NCBI RefSeq assembly: GCF_008367235.1 | Contig: NZ_VTZS01000001.1 | Coordinates: 930,001-994,000 of the forward strand | Direction: 5' to 3' | Source: Pareuzebyella sediminis | GTDB lineage: Bacteria; Bacteroidota; Bacteroidia; Flavobacteriales; Flavobacteriaceae | Length of the DNA: 64,000 nt | Shown: piece by piece, positions 54,140-62,933 of the stretch | Position numbering within the stretch: position 1 is the first letter of the stretch | How the letters are laid out: the number at the start of each line of letters is the position of its first letter | Notes under the pieces: generated by a model | Databases searched by the model: none | What the model saw: the letters and a program-made list of their open reading frames with translations, nothing else | What the model was told of the DNA's origin: nothing | Position numbers and translations under genes: made by a program

Positions 54140-54811
54140 ATGAACACTCTAATTAGAATACTTGCGGTAGACGACCATGAAATGATTGTTTTGGGGTACA
54201 AATACACACTTGAATCTTGTGAATTCGAAGACTTTAAAGTGGTGGTACATATAGCACCAGGCTATCAACAGGGAAAAACAGAAATTGAGAGTTCAGCAAA
54301 GCGAATGCCTTATGACATTATTTTGTTAGATATCAGCATGTTCCCCGATAGTGCCAAAGAGGAAAGAGGCGGTCAGGATCTTGGTTTGCTCGCCAAACAA
54401 ATCTCGCCTTCCTCTAAAGTTGTTTTTTTATCTTCTTTCAGCGATAGCTACCGAATAAACAATATACTCAAAACCGTAAATCCCGATGGGTATATGGTCA
54501 AGTCAGAGGTCGACCAACGAACACTACAGCAAATGGTAACAACGGTATTGGAAAAACCTCCCTACTATACCGCAGCAGCATTACAGGCTATTCGAAGAAA
54601 AATGGCCAACGAAGACCAGATTGATGAACGCGACAAAAAAATATTATATCAACTATCGATAGGAACCAAGACCAAGGACATTTCAAATGTAGTTGCGGCA
54701 GCGACCACTACAGTTGAGAATAGGAAAAGACAATTGAAATCCATATTCGGCGTAGAGAATGGTAACGATTTTGCCCTGATAGAAGAGGCAAGAAAAAGGG
54801 GATTTATTTGA
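54140..54811 (+). CDS. Two-component response regulator, receiver plus LuxR-like output
   Basis: The 223-residue protein has an intact receiver: ILAVDDHEMI (Asp11, Asp12), phosphoacceptor IILLDISM (Asp64), and a conserved lysine in GYMVKSEVDQ. The C-terminal region (about 155-223) is helix-turn-helix with TKTKDISNVVAAATTTVENRKRQLKSIF, of LuxR/NarL type. It is the cognate partner of the TPR kinase. It has a full phosphorylation site, unlike the LytTR regulator upstream. A terminator follows at 54876. Confidence 0.93.
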   Translation: MNTLIRILAVDDHEMIVLGYKYTLESCEFEDFKVVVHIAPGYQQGKTEIESSAKRMPYDIILLDISMFPDSAKEERGGQDLGLLAKQISPSSKVVFLSSFSDSYRINNILKTVNPDGYMVKSEVDQRTLQQMVTTVLEKPPYYTAAALQAIRRKMANEDQIDERDKKILYQLSIGTKTKDISNVVAAATTTVENRKRQLKSIFGVENGNDFALIEEARKRGFI

Positions 54812-54875
54812 TTTTAGTCCATAGAATTATAACGCCATTTTTATCCCTACCGCTGGCTTTTCTAAGGTGAAAAAG

Positions 54876-54902
54876 AAAAACCCCAATTATTTTGAGGTTT
54901 TT
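54876..54902 (+). terminator. Intrinsic terminator after the response regulator
   Basis: AAAAACCCCA (54876-54885) faces TGAGGTTTTT (54893-54902), pairing imperfectly with an A/T loop, followed by CTTTG. It ends the kinase-regulator message and may also work in the opposite direction. Confidence 0.6.
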
Positions 54903-54929
54903 CTTTGTTTAATAAGGGGCGGGGCTGCC

Positions 54930-54937
54930 TAATTTTG
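54930..54937 (+). promoter_or_regulatory. Candidate promoter of the unknown gene at 54967
   Basis: TAATTTTG matches TAnnTTTG exactly; a TTTG at 54904-54907 sits 22 bases upstream, slightly longer than usual. The ATG follows 29 bases past the element. Confidence 0.45.
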
Positions 54938-54966
54938 TATGCCAATGGAACCAGACTATACATTTT

Positions 54967-55623
54967 ATGCCACTTTATCTGAATAGTTTTAATAATAATT
55001 TACCCGAAAGATCCAACTCTAATACCCAGATCAAAGGTGTTGATTCCTTTCGTCGGGACTTGGAGAAGTACTTTTTTTCACGGGTGATTATTCGAACTGG
55101 AAGACCTCAGATATCAATCACGAACCTTGTGGTTGAATTGCATTGCAACATGAGCTTAGTAGAGACGCTTTTCCATTTCAATAAAGGTAATTGGGGTAAT
55201 TTAAAAAATGATAATAGGCCTTCCCTTCGAAGTATGATTAATGACATGACCTTAAAAAACAAAATGAGGTTGGACATCGGTGAGTTCTCTTTATTTTTTA
55301 AAGACACCACGATCGTTATTAGCAAGATTTATGACAATAGTATACCTGAACAATTCGACACCATCTTTACGGAAATTGGCAAGAATTATGTTCATTTTAG
55401 TAAAGGTCTGTCTGAAATTCCATACGAAATCTATGTACCCGTGTTTGAAGATTCAAAAGATGAAAATAACGCGGTCATAAACAATATCGAAGTTTCCAAT
55501 AATTCTAAAAAGGATTTTTATAAATATTGGGCACTATATTTTGATTCAGAAGAAGACGCCATTATTTATAATCTAGAAAAATCTCGTTTAGAAAACGGCG
55601 ACCTCTTTATGCTTAACCACTAA
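54967..55623 (+). CDS. Unknown protein, 218 residues
   Basis: The product has no signal peptide, membrane helix or recognised motif. It is rich in Asn, Asp and Ser, with a mixed alpha/beta look (FFSRVIIRTGRPQISITNLVVELHC, then KMRLDIGEFSLFFKDTTIVISKIYD, then FYKYWALYFDSEEDAIIYNLE). It has its own promoter-like element and is separated from the two-component pair by a terminator. It may be a target of that system, but nothing in the sequence proves it. Confidence 0.65.
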   Translation: MPLYLNSFNNNLPERSNSNTQIKGVDSFRRDLEKYFFSRVIIRTGRPQISITNLVVELHCNMSLVETLFHFNKGNWGNLKNDNRPSLRSMINDMTLKNKMRLDIGEFSLFFKDTTIVISKIYDNSIPEQFDTIFTEIGKNYVHFSKGLSEIPYEIYVPVFEDSKDENNAVINNIEVSNNSKKDFYKYWALYFDSEEDAIIYNLEKSRLENGDLFMLNH

Positions 55624-55885
55624 CTGGAACATTTTGAGGTGAATGGTATAAAAGTAACTACCCATCCCCAAAAGCCAGTTCCCCCGCTGCCTGCAAAGAT
55701 GCAGATGGGGATGGGATTTTAGATATCAAAATTGTATCCTCGTAAGCTCTATAGGACGGAGAAATTGGCTTTTTGGATAAATTACCCCCCCTGTTTACCC
55801 GCATTACAAAGATGGAAGAACCAAGTGATACTCTTTTTCAAGGTGATTGGCATTTCTCCACGGATCAGCAAAAGTCATGTGTGTA
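55624..55885. other. Spacer with coding-like fragments, possible gene remnant
   Basis: No intact gene is present. A plus-strand frame reads a short stretch containing CKDADGDGILDI at about 55690-55730, the pattern of a calcium-binding (thrombospondin type 3-like) repeat, and ends at a stop. A second short frame near 55770-55889 reads coding-like residues and ends in CVY. These may be remnants of a decayed secreted protein; this is weak evidence. Confidence 0.3.
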
Positions 55886-57160
55886 CTAGAAGTTGAATAA
55901 CTCCCTATCCCCCATCAAAGTGTTCACTTTCTTCTTTACGGATATAATTTTGCTTTCGTCCTCTGAGTTTGTCAATACTTCATCGATTAAATCGACTATT
56001 GTTTTCATATCGTCCTCTTTCAAGCCTCTTGTAGTAATGGCCGCTGTTCCAAAACGGATGCCTGATGTAACAAAAGGGGATTTATCATCAAATGGAACCA
56101 TATTCTTGTTGGCGGTAATGTCGGCCTTCACGAGTATTTTTTCGGCATCTTTACCTGTAATATTCTTATTTCTTAAGTCAATCAACATCATATGATTATC
56201 GGTTCCGCCCGATATAATATGATAACCTTTTGCTACAAAAGCATTGGCCATGGCCTCCGCATTCTTCTTCACTTGTATCATATAATGTAAAAAGTCATCT
56301 GTAAGTGCTTCTCCAAAGGCTATGGCCTTTGCGGCAATAATATGCTCCAATGGACCTCCTTGATTTCCTGGAAAAACGGCCAAATCAAGCAAAGTAGACA
56401 TTTTTCTTAGTTTTCCATTCTTTAGGGTAATACCAAAGGGGTTATCGAAATCTTCCCCCATCAAAATGAGTCCTCCTCGCGGCCCCCGAAGCGTTTTGTG
56501 CGTCGTGGTCGTAACGATATGACAATGGGGAATAGGATCATTTAATATCCCTTTGGCGATGAGACCTGCAGGGTGTGATATATCTGCCAAGAGTATGGCC
56601 TCGACGCTATCTGCAATCTCCCTGAATCTCTTGAAATTCATATCTCTAGAATAGGCAGAGGCACCTGCAATAATCAACTTAGGCTTTTCCTTGAGTGCAA
56701 CCTCTTGAATTTTATCATAATCCAAAACCCCTGTTTCCGGGTCTACACCATAAAAAACCGGATTGTATAGACGACCTGAAAAATTGACCGGTGAACCGTG
56801 CGTTAAATGCCCACCATGCGAAAGATCAAAACCCAGTATAGTATCTCCTGGTTTTAGACAAGCGTGATAAACCGAGGCATTGGCCTGAGAACCTGAATGG
56901 GGCTGTACGTTGGCATATTGGGCACCGAACAATTCCTTAGCCCTGTCAATGGCCAACTGTTCAATTTGATCGACCACCTCGCACCCCCCGTAATAGCGCT
57001 TCCCGGGATAGCCTTCGGCATATTTGTTGGTCAGTACCGATCCTGCGGCCGCCATTACTTGCGGACTCGTAAAATTCTCCGAAGCGATAAGCTCAATGCC
57101 GTCAATTTGTCTTTGTTTCTCTTTGGCAATTAAATCGAAAACTTGGGTGTCGCGATGCAT
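55886..57160 (-). CDS. glyA: Serine hydroxymethyltransferase
   Basis: The 424-residue PLP enzyme interconverts serine and glycine and charges tetrahydrofolate with one-carbon units. Signatures are [50 protein letters not shown] and DISHPAGLI, then [14 protein letters not shown], where the lysine binds PLP. Length fits the family (about 415-430). A -7-like element lies upstream on the minus strand. It is in the cytosol and is not in an operon here. Confidence 0.98.
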   Translation of the reverse strand: MHRDTQVFDLIAKEKQRQIDGIELIASENFTSPQVMAAAGSVLTNKYAEGYPGKRYYGGCEVVDQIEQLAIDRAKELFGAQYANVQPHSGSQANASVYHACLKPGDTILGFDLSHGGHLTHGSPVNFSGRLYNPVFYGVDPETGVLDYDKIQEVALKEKPKLIIAGASAYSRDMNFKRFREIADSVEAILLADISHPAGLIAKGILNDPIPHCHIVTTTTHKTLRGPRGGLILMGEDFDNPFGITLKNGKLRKMSTLLDLAVFPGNQGGPLEHIIAAKAIAFGEALTDDFLHYMIQVKKNAEAMANAFVAKGYHIISGGTDNHMMLIDLRNKNITGKDAEKILVKADITANKNMVPFDDKSPFVTSGIRFGTAAITTRGLKEDDMKTIVDLIDEVLTNSEDESKIISVKKKVNTLMGDRELFNF

Positions 57161-57186
57161 ACGTCAATGTTCTGTTAAATGAGTTG

Positions 57187-57194
57187 CAAAAATA
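57187..57194 (-). promoter_or_regulatory. Candidate -7 promoter element of glyA
   Basis: On the minus strand TATTTTTG matches TAnnTTTG exactly, 26 bases before the glyA ATG. No -33 TTG is visible. Confidence 0.35.
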
Positions 57195-57270
57195 CAAATT
57201 GCTCTTTGTTAATACTCATAAAAAAAATATTTGATTTGTAATTTATCAAATACAAATTAACAATTCTACC

Positions 57271-57465
57271 ATGACCATTGCAGTCAATAATCCAAAGAAA
57301 ATACCATGGTTGCCGGTACTGAAATTCGGATTTTCCCATCCAAAATATTCCTTTGACATTTTTCTCACTCGGGATGCTAGTATCACCATAACTAGTCATA
57401 TTGAAAATCAAGCTATTGCCCTTAACGCCCTTTATCAGATCGAATATTTTAATGGGAGTGCTTAA
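57271..57465 (+). CDS. Small unknown protein, 64 residues
   Basis: An ATG opens a 64-residue frame with mixed composition (starting MTIAVNNPKKIPWLPVLK). No signal, membrane helix or family is recognised. It is divergent from glyA. It may be a real small gene or chance; a shadow frame on the other strand overlaps it. Nothing else fills this interval. Confidence 0.35.
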   Translation: MTIAVNNPKKIPWLPVLKFGFSHPKYSFDIFLTRDASITITSHIENQAIALNALYQIEYFNGSA

Positions 57466-57724
57466 ACAAGGCCATTTTTACAGGATATCTTGAACGACTT
57501 ACTTTCCGATGGTCAAAACCGGTACAAATAATTTTTCAAGGGTGGTCTGCAAATTGGATTTGGCGAGATTAAAACAAATTTGCTTCCTACCCAATCTTAT
57601 AAATTGTAGGGGCTGAGCCCTAATTTCATCGATTTCATACGATATTTCATCGTTTTACGTTAGTAGAAGTACTTGTTTTGGCATGGCACTTGATTTCATG
57701 TCAAAAATCCCAAATTTGTATGTC

Positions 57725-58918
57725 ATGAAAAAAAACCTACTTTTTCTTTCGATTTTAGCGCTATCGATCGCTTGTGGCGGTGTAAAAAAAACACAAAAGG
57801 CGGTAAACACGGGCAACTATTTTAATGCCATTAATACCTCACTAGTTAATTTGTCAAAAAATAAGGACAAAAAGAGCAATCAACCCTATATAGTTCTTCT
57901 AGAGGAAGCATTCAAAAAAAATACAAAGCGTGAACTACAACGCATTGATTTTCTGGAGAACGATGAAAATCCCGCTCATTTCGAAGAAATTTATAAGACC
58001 TATACCGCTCTGCATCAAATTCAGGAGCGCATAAAACCGTTACTTCCCTTACGCTTATATGACGAAGGCCGAAATGCCTCATTCGCTTTTAACGATTATC
58101 AAGATGCCATCTTAGATAGCAAAGATGATCTTTCAGACTACCTTTACGACAATGCCAGCGAGCTTTTACTCAGCGCCAGGAATAAAGTAGACTTTAGACA
58201 GGCCTTTGATGACTTTACCTACCTCAATGAAATCAACCCTGGTTACGAAGACACAAAGTTAAAAATGGAAGAGGCCTATGAGAAAGGACTCGATTATGTA
58301 AGAGTCGATATGATTAACGACACGGATCAAATAATACCCGCACGATTAGAGGAAGAGTTATTGAACTTCGACATTTACGGTTTAAACGATTTATGGACAC
58401 GATACCACAATAACCCACAAGCTGATATAGCCTACGATTATGCCATGGAGCTGGCCCTAAAAGAAATAATTATATCTCCGGAACAAGTAAGTGAAAAACA
58501 GATTATAAAGGAGAGGCAAGTTAAAGATGGCTACAAATATGCCATAAACAGTGATGGAAATGTACTCAAAGACAGTTTGGGCAACAAAATTAAAGTCGAC
58601 AAGTTCAAAACCGTAAAATGCAATTTCTATCAATTCACCCAACTAAAGACGGCACAAGTTTCCGGACTTGTGCGCTTTACCGATTTAAGGAATAAACAAC
58701 AATTGAGTTCTTACCCACTTTCGAGTGAGTTTATATTTGAGCATAACTACGCAAATTACGATGGGGATAAAAGAGCCTTAGAAGATGATCTAATACCTCT
58801 CCTACAACTTGGTGCCGTACCTTTCCCTAGTAACGAACAAATGGTCTACGATGCGGGAGAGGATATGAAAATGAGGTTAAAGACAATTCTAGACCGACAA
58901 CAATTTAATGCAAGATAA
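57725..58918 (+). CDS. Unknown lipoprotein, 397 residues
   Basis: The protein has a lipoprotein signal (ALSIACGG, cysteine about residue 18). Its N-terminal half is helical with TPR-like segments (NTGNYFNAINTSLVNLSKNKDKK and ALHQIQERIKPL); the C-terminal half is beta-rich (DGYKYAINSDGNVLKDSLGNKIKVDKF). No enzyme motif is seen. The ATG at 57725 was chosen because an upstream start at 57683 would hide the signal. It converges on ytxJ. The function is unknown; similar proteins are typical of Flavobacteriaceae. Confidence 0.78.
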   Translation: MKKNLLFLSILALSIACGGVKKTQKAVNTGNYFNAINTSLVNLSKNKDKKSNQPYIVLLEEAFKKNTKRELQRIDFLENDENPAHFEEIYKTYTALHQIQERIKPLLPLRLYDEGRNASFAFNDYQDAILDSKDDLSDYLYDNASELLLSARNKVDFRQAFDDFTYLNEINPGYEDTKLKMEEAYEKGLDYVRVDMINDTDQIIPARLEEELLNFDIYGLNDLWTRYHNNPQADIAYDYAMELALKEIIISPEQVSEKQIIKERQVKDGYKYAINSDGNVLKDSLGNKIKVDKFKTVKCNFYQFTQLKTAQVSGLVRFTDLRNKQQLSSYPLSSEFIFEHNYANYDGDKRALEDDLIPLLQLGAVPFPSNEQMVYDAGEDMKMRLKTILDRQQFNAR

Positions 58919-58947
58919 AATCTCCAAGCCAAATTCCTAGTTGAATC

Positions 58948-59361
58948 CTACTGCCTTTCCTCCAACGATACATAGGGTTCTAGGTCAATCTCGGTGATCG
59001 CACCGTGGGATTTATGCGCAACAACCGCTCCTTCCTTTATTATCAGAAGTTGAGGTGATTGATGTGTGACCCCAAATTTACGGCTAATCTCATCAGATAC
59101 GTCCCTGTGCTTATGAAGGTCAAGAAAATACATATCCATATGTCCTTCTTCGATCCGATAATTCGCGCTGAACATATTCAGTACCATGCGACTAATGCCG
59201 CAGGTTGTTGAATGCTTGAAAATGACTTGAGGCCTTATTTCAGATTTCTCTTCTATTTCATCGATCTCTACCAGTGAGGTAATCGGTATCCAAGCTATTT
59301 TTCCTGTAGCTTTTTCTTCTTGATTCTTATTATGCCCGAAAAGACCATTAAATAATCCCAT
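58948..59361 (-). CDS. ytxJ: Bacillithiol-associated redox protein YtxJ
   Basis: The 137-residue thioredoxin-fold protein has FKHSTTCGISRMVLNMF with a single active cysteine (TCGIS), then SPQLLIIKEG with a cis-proline. These are features of YtxJ-type monothiol bacilliredoxin-like proteins. Such proteins are thought to act with bacillithiol in reducing mixed disulfides. It suggests the organism makes bacillithiol, though no synthesis gene is in the window. It is upstream of and divergent from clpB and converges on an unknown lipoprotein. Confidence 0.88.
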   Translation of the reverse strand: MGLFNGLFGHNKNQEEKATGKIAWIPITSLVEIDEIEEKSEIRPQVIFKHSTTCGISRMVLNMFSANYRIEEGHMDMYFLDLHKHRDVSDEISRKFGVTHQSPQLLIIKEGAVVAHKSHGAITEIDLEPYVSLEERQ

Positions 59362-59439
59362 TTGGTAAATTTAATTGATAACAACGCTCATCCTTAAAAA
59401 AGAAGACTGACTAAATGTCTTTTTTCTACTTGGTTTTAC

Positions 59440-59491
59440 CGACATTTTGTCAACCCCTTGGTCTTGGTAAGATTGTTGCCTTGAGTTTACC
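59440..59491 (+). promoter_or_regulatory. clpB upstream region: dyad plus TTGG-N20-TACC promoter-like element
   Basis: The plus strand reads CGACATTTTGTCA (59440-59452; GACA-N3-TGTC), then after nine bases TCTTGG (59462-59467), ATTGTT (59472-59477) and TACC (59488-59491), with 20 bases between TTGG and TACC. It matches the dnaK upstream region in order and nearly in spacing. The ATG is 36 bases past TACC. Confidence 0.6.
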
Positions 59492-59526
59492 AAAAAATAA
59501 GGAATACACCAAAAAATAATAGAGAC

Positions 59527-62127
59527 ATGAATATGAATAACTACACAATAAAATCACAAGAAGCTCTTCAGCGTGCCCAGCAGCTGGCACAGGGCTTCGG
59601 ACACCAGCAAATTGAAAATGAACACCTTTTTAAAGCTATTGGAGAGGTAGATGAGAATGTATTGCCCTTCATCTTGAAAAAGTTGAATATCAATGTAGGG
59701 CTGCTCAATCAGATTTTGGATAAAGAGCTAAGTAGTTTCCCAAAGGTATCGGGAGGCGAGCTCATGCTTTCACGAGAAGCAGGAAAGACCGTAAACGAAG
59801 CTGCAATTATCGCACAAAAAATGGGTGATGAATTCGTTTCAATCGAACATCTTCTTCTGGCCATTCTTAAATCTAAAAGTAAGATTGCCCAAATCCTTAA
59901 AGACCAGGGCGCGAACGAAAAAGATTTAACGGCGGCTATTGAAGAATTGAGAAAAGGTGGTAAGGTGAATTCGCAAAGTGCTGAAGAGACGTACAACGCC
60001 TTGGAAAAATATGCAAGGAACCTGAACCGACTGGCTGATAACGGCAAATTAGATCCAGTAATCGGACGTGACGAAGAAATCCGTAGAATTCTTCAAATAC
60101 TATCTAGAAGAACTAAAAACAATCCAATGTTAGTGGGTGAACCCGGTACCGGTAAAACGGCAATCGCGGAAGGCCTAGCACATCGTATAGTGCAAGGAGA
60201 CGTTCCTGAAAACCTCAAGGACAAAGTGATCTATTCGCTTGATATGGGAGCTTTGATCGCCGGCGCCAAATACAAAGGAGAATTTGAAGAACGTTTAAAA
60301 TCCGTTATTAAAGAAGTTACTTCCGCTGATGGCAATATCGTTCTGTTCATCGACGAGATTCACACCTTGGTAGGGGCCGGTGGTGGCCAAGGAGCCATGG
60401 ACGCCGCAAACATTTTGAAGCCGGCGCTGGCTAGGGGAGAATTACGGGCTATTGGGGCAACAACCCTTGATGAGTACCAAAAATATTTTGAGAAGGACAA
60501 GGCGTTAGAACGCCGATTTCAGAAAGTCATCGTAAATGAACCAGACACAGAAAGTGCCATTTCCATTTTAAGAGGTATAAAAGAAAAATATGAAGCGCAT
60601 CACAAGGTTCGGATCAAAGACGAGGCCGTAATTGCAGCAGTCGAACTATCTCAACGTTACATCACAAATCGCTTTTTACCGGACAAGGCCATTGATCTAA
60701 TGGACGAAGCCGCTTCAAAACTACGAATGGAAATTAATTCCAAACCGGAAGAGCTTGATGTACTGGACCGCAAGATTATGCAACTTGAAATAGAGATTGA
60801 AGCGATAAAGCGAGAAGATGACCAAGCTAAATTAAAATTACTGAATGTAGATTTGGCCAATCTAAAAGAGGACCGCAATGAGGTATATGCTAAATGGGAA
60901 AGTGAAAAATCGGTTGTCGATAATATCCAGAAAACAAAACATGATATTGAGGAATTCAAACTGGAAGCAGAACGTGCAGAACGCAATGGCGAATACGGAA
61001 AAGTAGCAGAACTTCGTTACGGCAAGATTAAAGAGGCCCATGAAAGACTGGAAATACTGCAACAAGAATTACAGGAACAGCAAAAGGGAGAAACGCTAAT
61101 AAAAGAAGAAGTCACCACCGAAGATATTGCGGAGGTAGTGGCCAAATGGACCGGAATTCCTGTAACCAAAATGATGCAGAGCGAGCGTGAAAAGTTACTC
61201 AAATTAGAAGATGTACTGCATAAACGTGTAGTGGGTCAAGAAGAGGCCATTCAAGCTGTTTCTGATGCTATTAGAAGGAGTCGGGCAGGCTTACAAGACG
61301 CAAAACGGCCTATCGGATCGTTTCTGTTTCTTGGAACAACCGGCGTCGGTAAGACCGAGCTGGCCAAAACGTTGGCTTCATATCTCTTTGATGATGAGAA
61401 TGCCCTGACCCGTATCGACATGAGCGAGTATCAAGAGCGCCATTCGGTCAGCCGATTGGTAGGTGCACCTCCAGGATATGTGGGGTACGACGAAGGTGGG
61501 CAGCTCACCGAAGCTGTCAGAAGGCGGCCTTACTCGGTCGTATTGCTCGATGAAATTGAAAAAGCACATCCAGATACTTTCAATATTCTGTTACAGGTTT
61601 TAGACGAAGGAAGACTGACCGATAACAAGGGACGTGTTGCCGATTTTAAAAACACGATAATTATAATGACAAGTAATATGGGTAGCCATATCATACAAGA
61701 AAAATTTGAGGACAGTGACGATATTTACAGTGCTACCGAGGCGGCACGTGTAGAGGTGTTGGGGCTGTTGCGTAAGACAATACGGCCGGAATTTTTGAAT
61801 CGTATCGACGATATCATAATGTTTACACCCCTAAGTAAGGATGATATCACCAAAATTGTAAGGCTTCAACTTGAACAATTGAAGAAAATGATAGCCAAGC
61901 AACATATTACAATAGACGCTACCGATGAGGCCGTAGCCTATCTAGCCAAAAGAGGATATGATCCACAATATGGCGCGAGGCCAATCAAACGTGTTATTCA
62001 AAAAGAAGTGCTGAATAATCTTTCCAAGGAATTGTTAAGTGGAAAAATTTCGGCCGAAAGCATTGTTTTGATTGATTCATTTGACGATGCTTTGGTATTC
62101 AGAAACCAAAATGAATTGGTGGAATAA
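59527..62127 (+). CDS. clpB: ATP-dependent chaperone ClpB (disaggregase)
   Basis: The 866-residue AAA+ protein has an N-terminal Clp domain (about 1-145), NBD1 with Walker [14 protein letters not shown] and Walker [15 protein letters not shown], and a long coiled-coil middle domain (about 410-530, rich in Glu and Lys). NBD2 has Walker [13 protein letters not shown] and Walker [14 protein letters not shown]. It ends in the small C-terminal domain with [11 protein letters not shown]. It works with DnaK to rescue aggregated proteins in the cytosol. Two ATG codons are possible (59527, 59533). A terminator follows at 62148. It shares a promoter architecture with dnaK. Confidence 0.98.
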   Translation: MNMNNYTIKSQEALQRAQQLAQGFGHQQIENEHLFKAIGEVDENVLPFILKKLNINVGLLNQILDKELSSFPKVSGGELMLSREAGKTVNEAAIIAQKMGDEFVSIEHLLLAILKSKSKIAQILKDQGANEKDLTAAIEELRKGGKVNSQSAEETYNALEKYARNLNRLADNGKLDPVIGRDEEIRRILQILSRRTKNNPMLVGEPGTGKTAIAEGLAHRIVQGDVPENLKDKVIYSLDMGALIAGAKYKGEFEERLKSVIKEVTSADGNIVLFIDEIHTLVGAGGGQGAMDAANILKPALARGELRAIGATTLDEYQKYFEKDKALERRFQKVIVNEPDTESAISILRGIKEKYEAHHKVRIKDEAVIAAVELSQRYITNRFLPDKAIDLMDEAASKLRMEINSKPEELDVLDRKIMQLEIEIEAIKREDDQAKLKLLNVDLANLKEDRNEVYAKWESEKSVVDNIQKTKHDIEEFKLEAERAERNGEYGKVAELRYGKIKEAHERLEILQQELQEQQKGETLIKEEVTTEDIAEVVAKWTGIPVTKMMQSEREKLLKLEDVLHKRVVGQEEAIQAVSDAIRRSRAGLQDAKRPIGSFLFLGTTGVGKTELAKTLASYLFDDENALTRIDMSEYQERHSVSRLVGAPPGYVGYDEGGQLTEAVRRRPYSVVLLDEIEKAHPDTFNILLQVLDEGRLTDNKGRVADFKNTIIIMTSNMGSHIIQEKFEDSDDIYSATEAARVEVLGLLRKTIRPEFLNRIDDIIMFTPLSKDDITKIVRLQLEQLKKMIAKQHITIDATDEAVAYLAKRGYDPQYGARPIKRVIQKEVLNNLSKELLSGKISAESIVLIDSFDDALVFRNQNELVE

Positions 62128-62147
62128 CCGAAATGGGGTTGAAATTA

Positions 62148-62177
62148 GGGCATCCATAAAAAAGATGCCCTTTTTTT
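62148..62177 (+). terminator. Intrinsic terminator of clpB
   Basis: GGGCATC (62148-62154) pairs with GATGCCC (62164-62170), then seven T (62171-62177), 21 bases past the clpB stop. It separates clpB from the tetR-type gene. Confidence 0.85.
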
Positions 62178-62186
62178 AGCGATACA

Positions 62187-62204
62187 ATATACCACGCAGT
62201 ATAT
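62187..62204 (+). promoter_or_regulatory. Operator-like dyad upstream of the TetR gene
   Basis: ATATAC (62187-62192) and GTATAT (62199-62204) form a perfect inverted repeat with a six-base spacer, 34-51 bases before the ATG of the TetR-family gene. This is the size and position expected for an autoregulatory TetR operator. Confidence 0.5.
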
Positions 62205-62237
62205 ATATTTTTTATATTCGTATAAAACCTCTCCTTC

Positions 62238-62831
62238 ATGACGACCAAAGCCGAAAGAACCACAGCATATATAATAGAAACGGTGGCTCCCATCTTCAAT
62301 AAGTTGGGTTACATTGGTACCAGTATGAGTGATTTAACCGAGGCAACAGGGTTAACTAAAGGAGCCCTCTACGGCAACTTTGAAAACAAAGAGGCCTTAG
62401 CCCTTTCTGCTTTCGAATACAATAGTAAAAAGTTATTGGCTAAAATCGATGAAGTCTTGACCGGGGGCAATGCCTTGGATAAAATTTTTGCCCTAACCGA
62501 CTTCTATAGAAACTATGACACCTTCACCTTAGAAATGGGGGGATGCCCAATACTTAATACAGGGGTTGACGCACAAAATAACAATCGATTACTGGCAGCG
62601 GCCGTTAAAGAGACGTTGAGGGAAGTTGAAGGTAAAATCGCATTGGTTTTGGAAAACGGTATCAATAACAACGAATTGAAGCTTCCCGTAACACCTTTAC
62701 AATTCGCAAAACAACTGTTCACCATGATTATGGGGGCTGTGTCGATGTCAACAATGACTCGGGACAGAAAGTATTTGGTGAATACTATTGCCTATTTAGA
62801 CCTTCTAATCAAAAAAGAACTAAAAAAGTAA
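62238..62831 (+). CDS. TetR/AcrR-family transcriptional regulator
   Basis: The 197-residue protein has an N-terminal helix-turn-helix (about 5-55): AERTTAYIIETVAPIFNKLGYIGTSMSDLTEATGLTKGALYGNFENKEAL is the family pattern. A helical ligand domain follows with GGCPILNTGVDAQNNN near residue 100, similar to TetR proteins that sense reactive electrophiles through a cysteine. Its ligand is unknown. An inverted repeat in its upstream region suggests autoregulation. It may also control neighbouring genes. Confidence 0.9.
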   Translation: MTTKAERTTAYIIETVAPIFNKLGYIGTSMSDLTEATGLTKGALYGNFENKEALALSAFEYNSKKLLAKIDEVLTGGNALDKIFALTDFYRNYDTFTLEMGGCPILNTGVDAQNNNRLLAAAVKETLREVEGKIALVLENGINNNELKLPVTPLQFAKQLFTMIMGAVSMSTMTRDRKYLVNTIAYLDLLIKKELKK

Positions 62832-62933
62832 CTTCCATTTCACGGCGCACATGGGGCAAACTATTGCCACGACATTTTTACCTTTCCCAAACGAGCTGTT
62901 TTCCTTATTGGAAGTCTTGACTTCGCTCCTACT

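Noticed and set aside
57175-57411. Minus-strand 78-residue frame upstream of glyA
   Set aside because: It overlaps the glyA upstream region including its promoter-like element; the plus-strand 64-residue frame there is at least as plausible.
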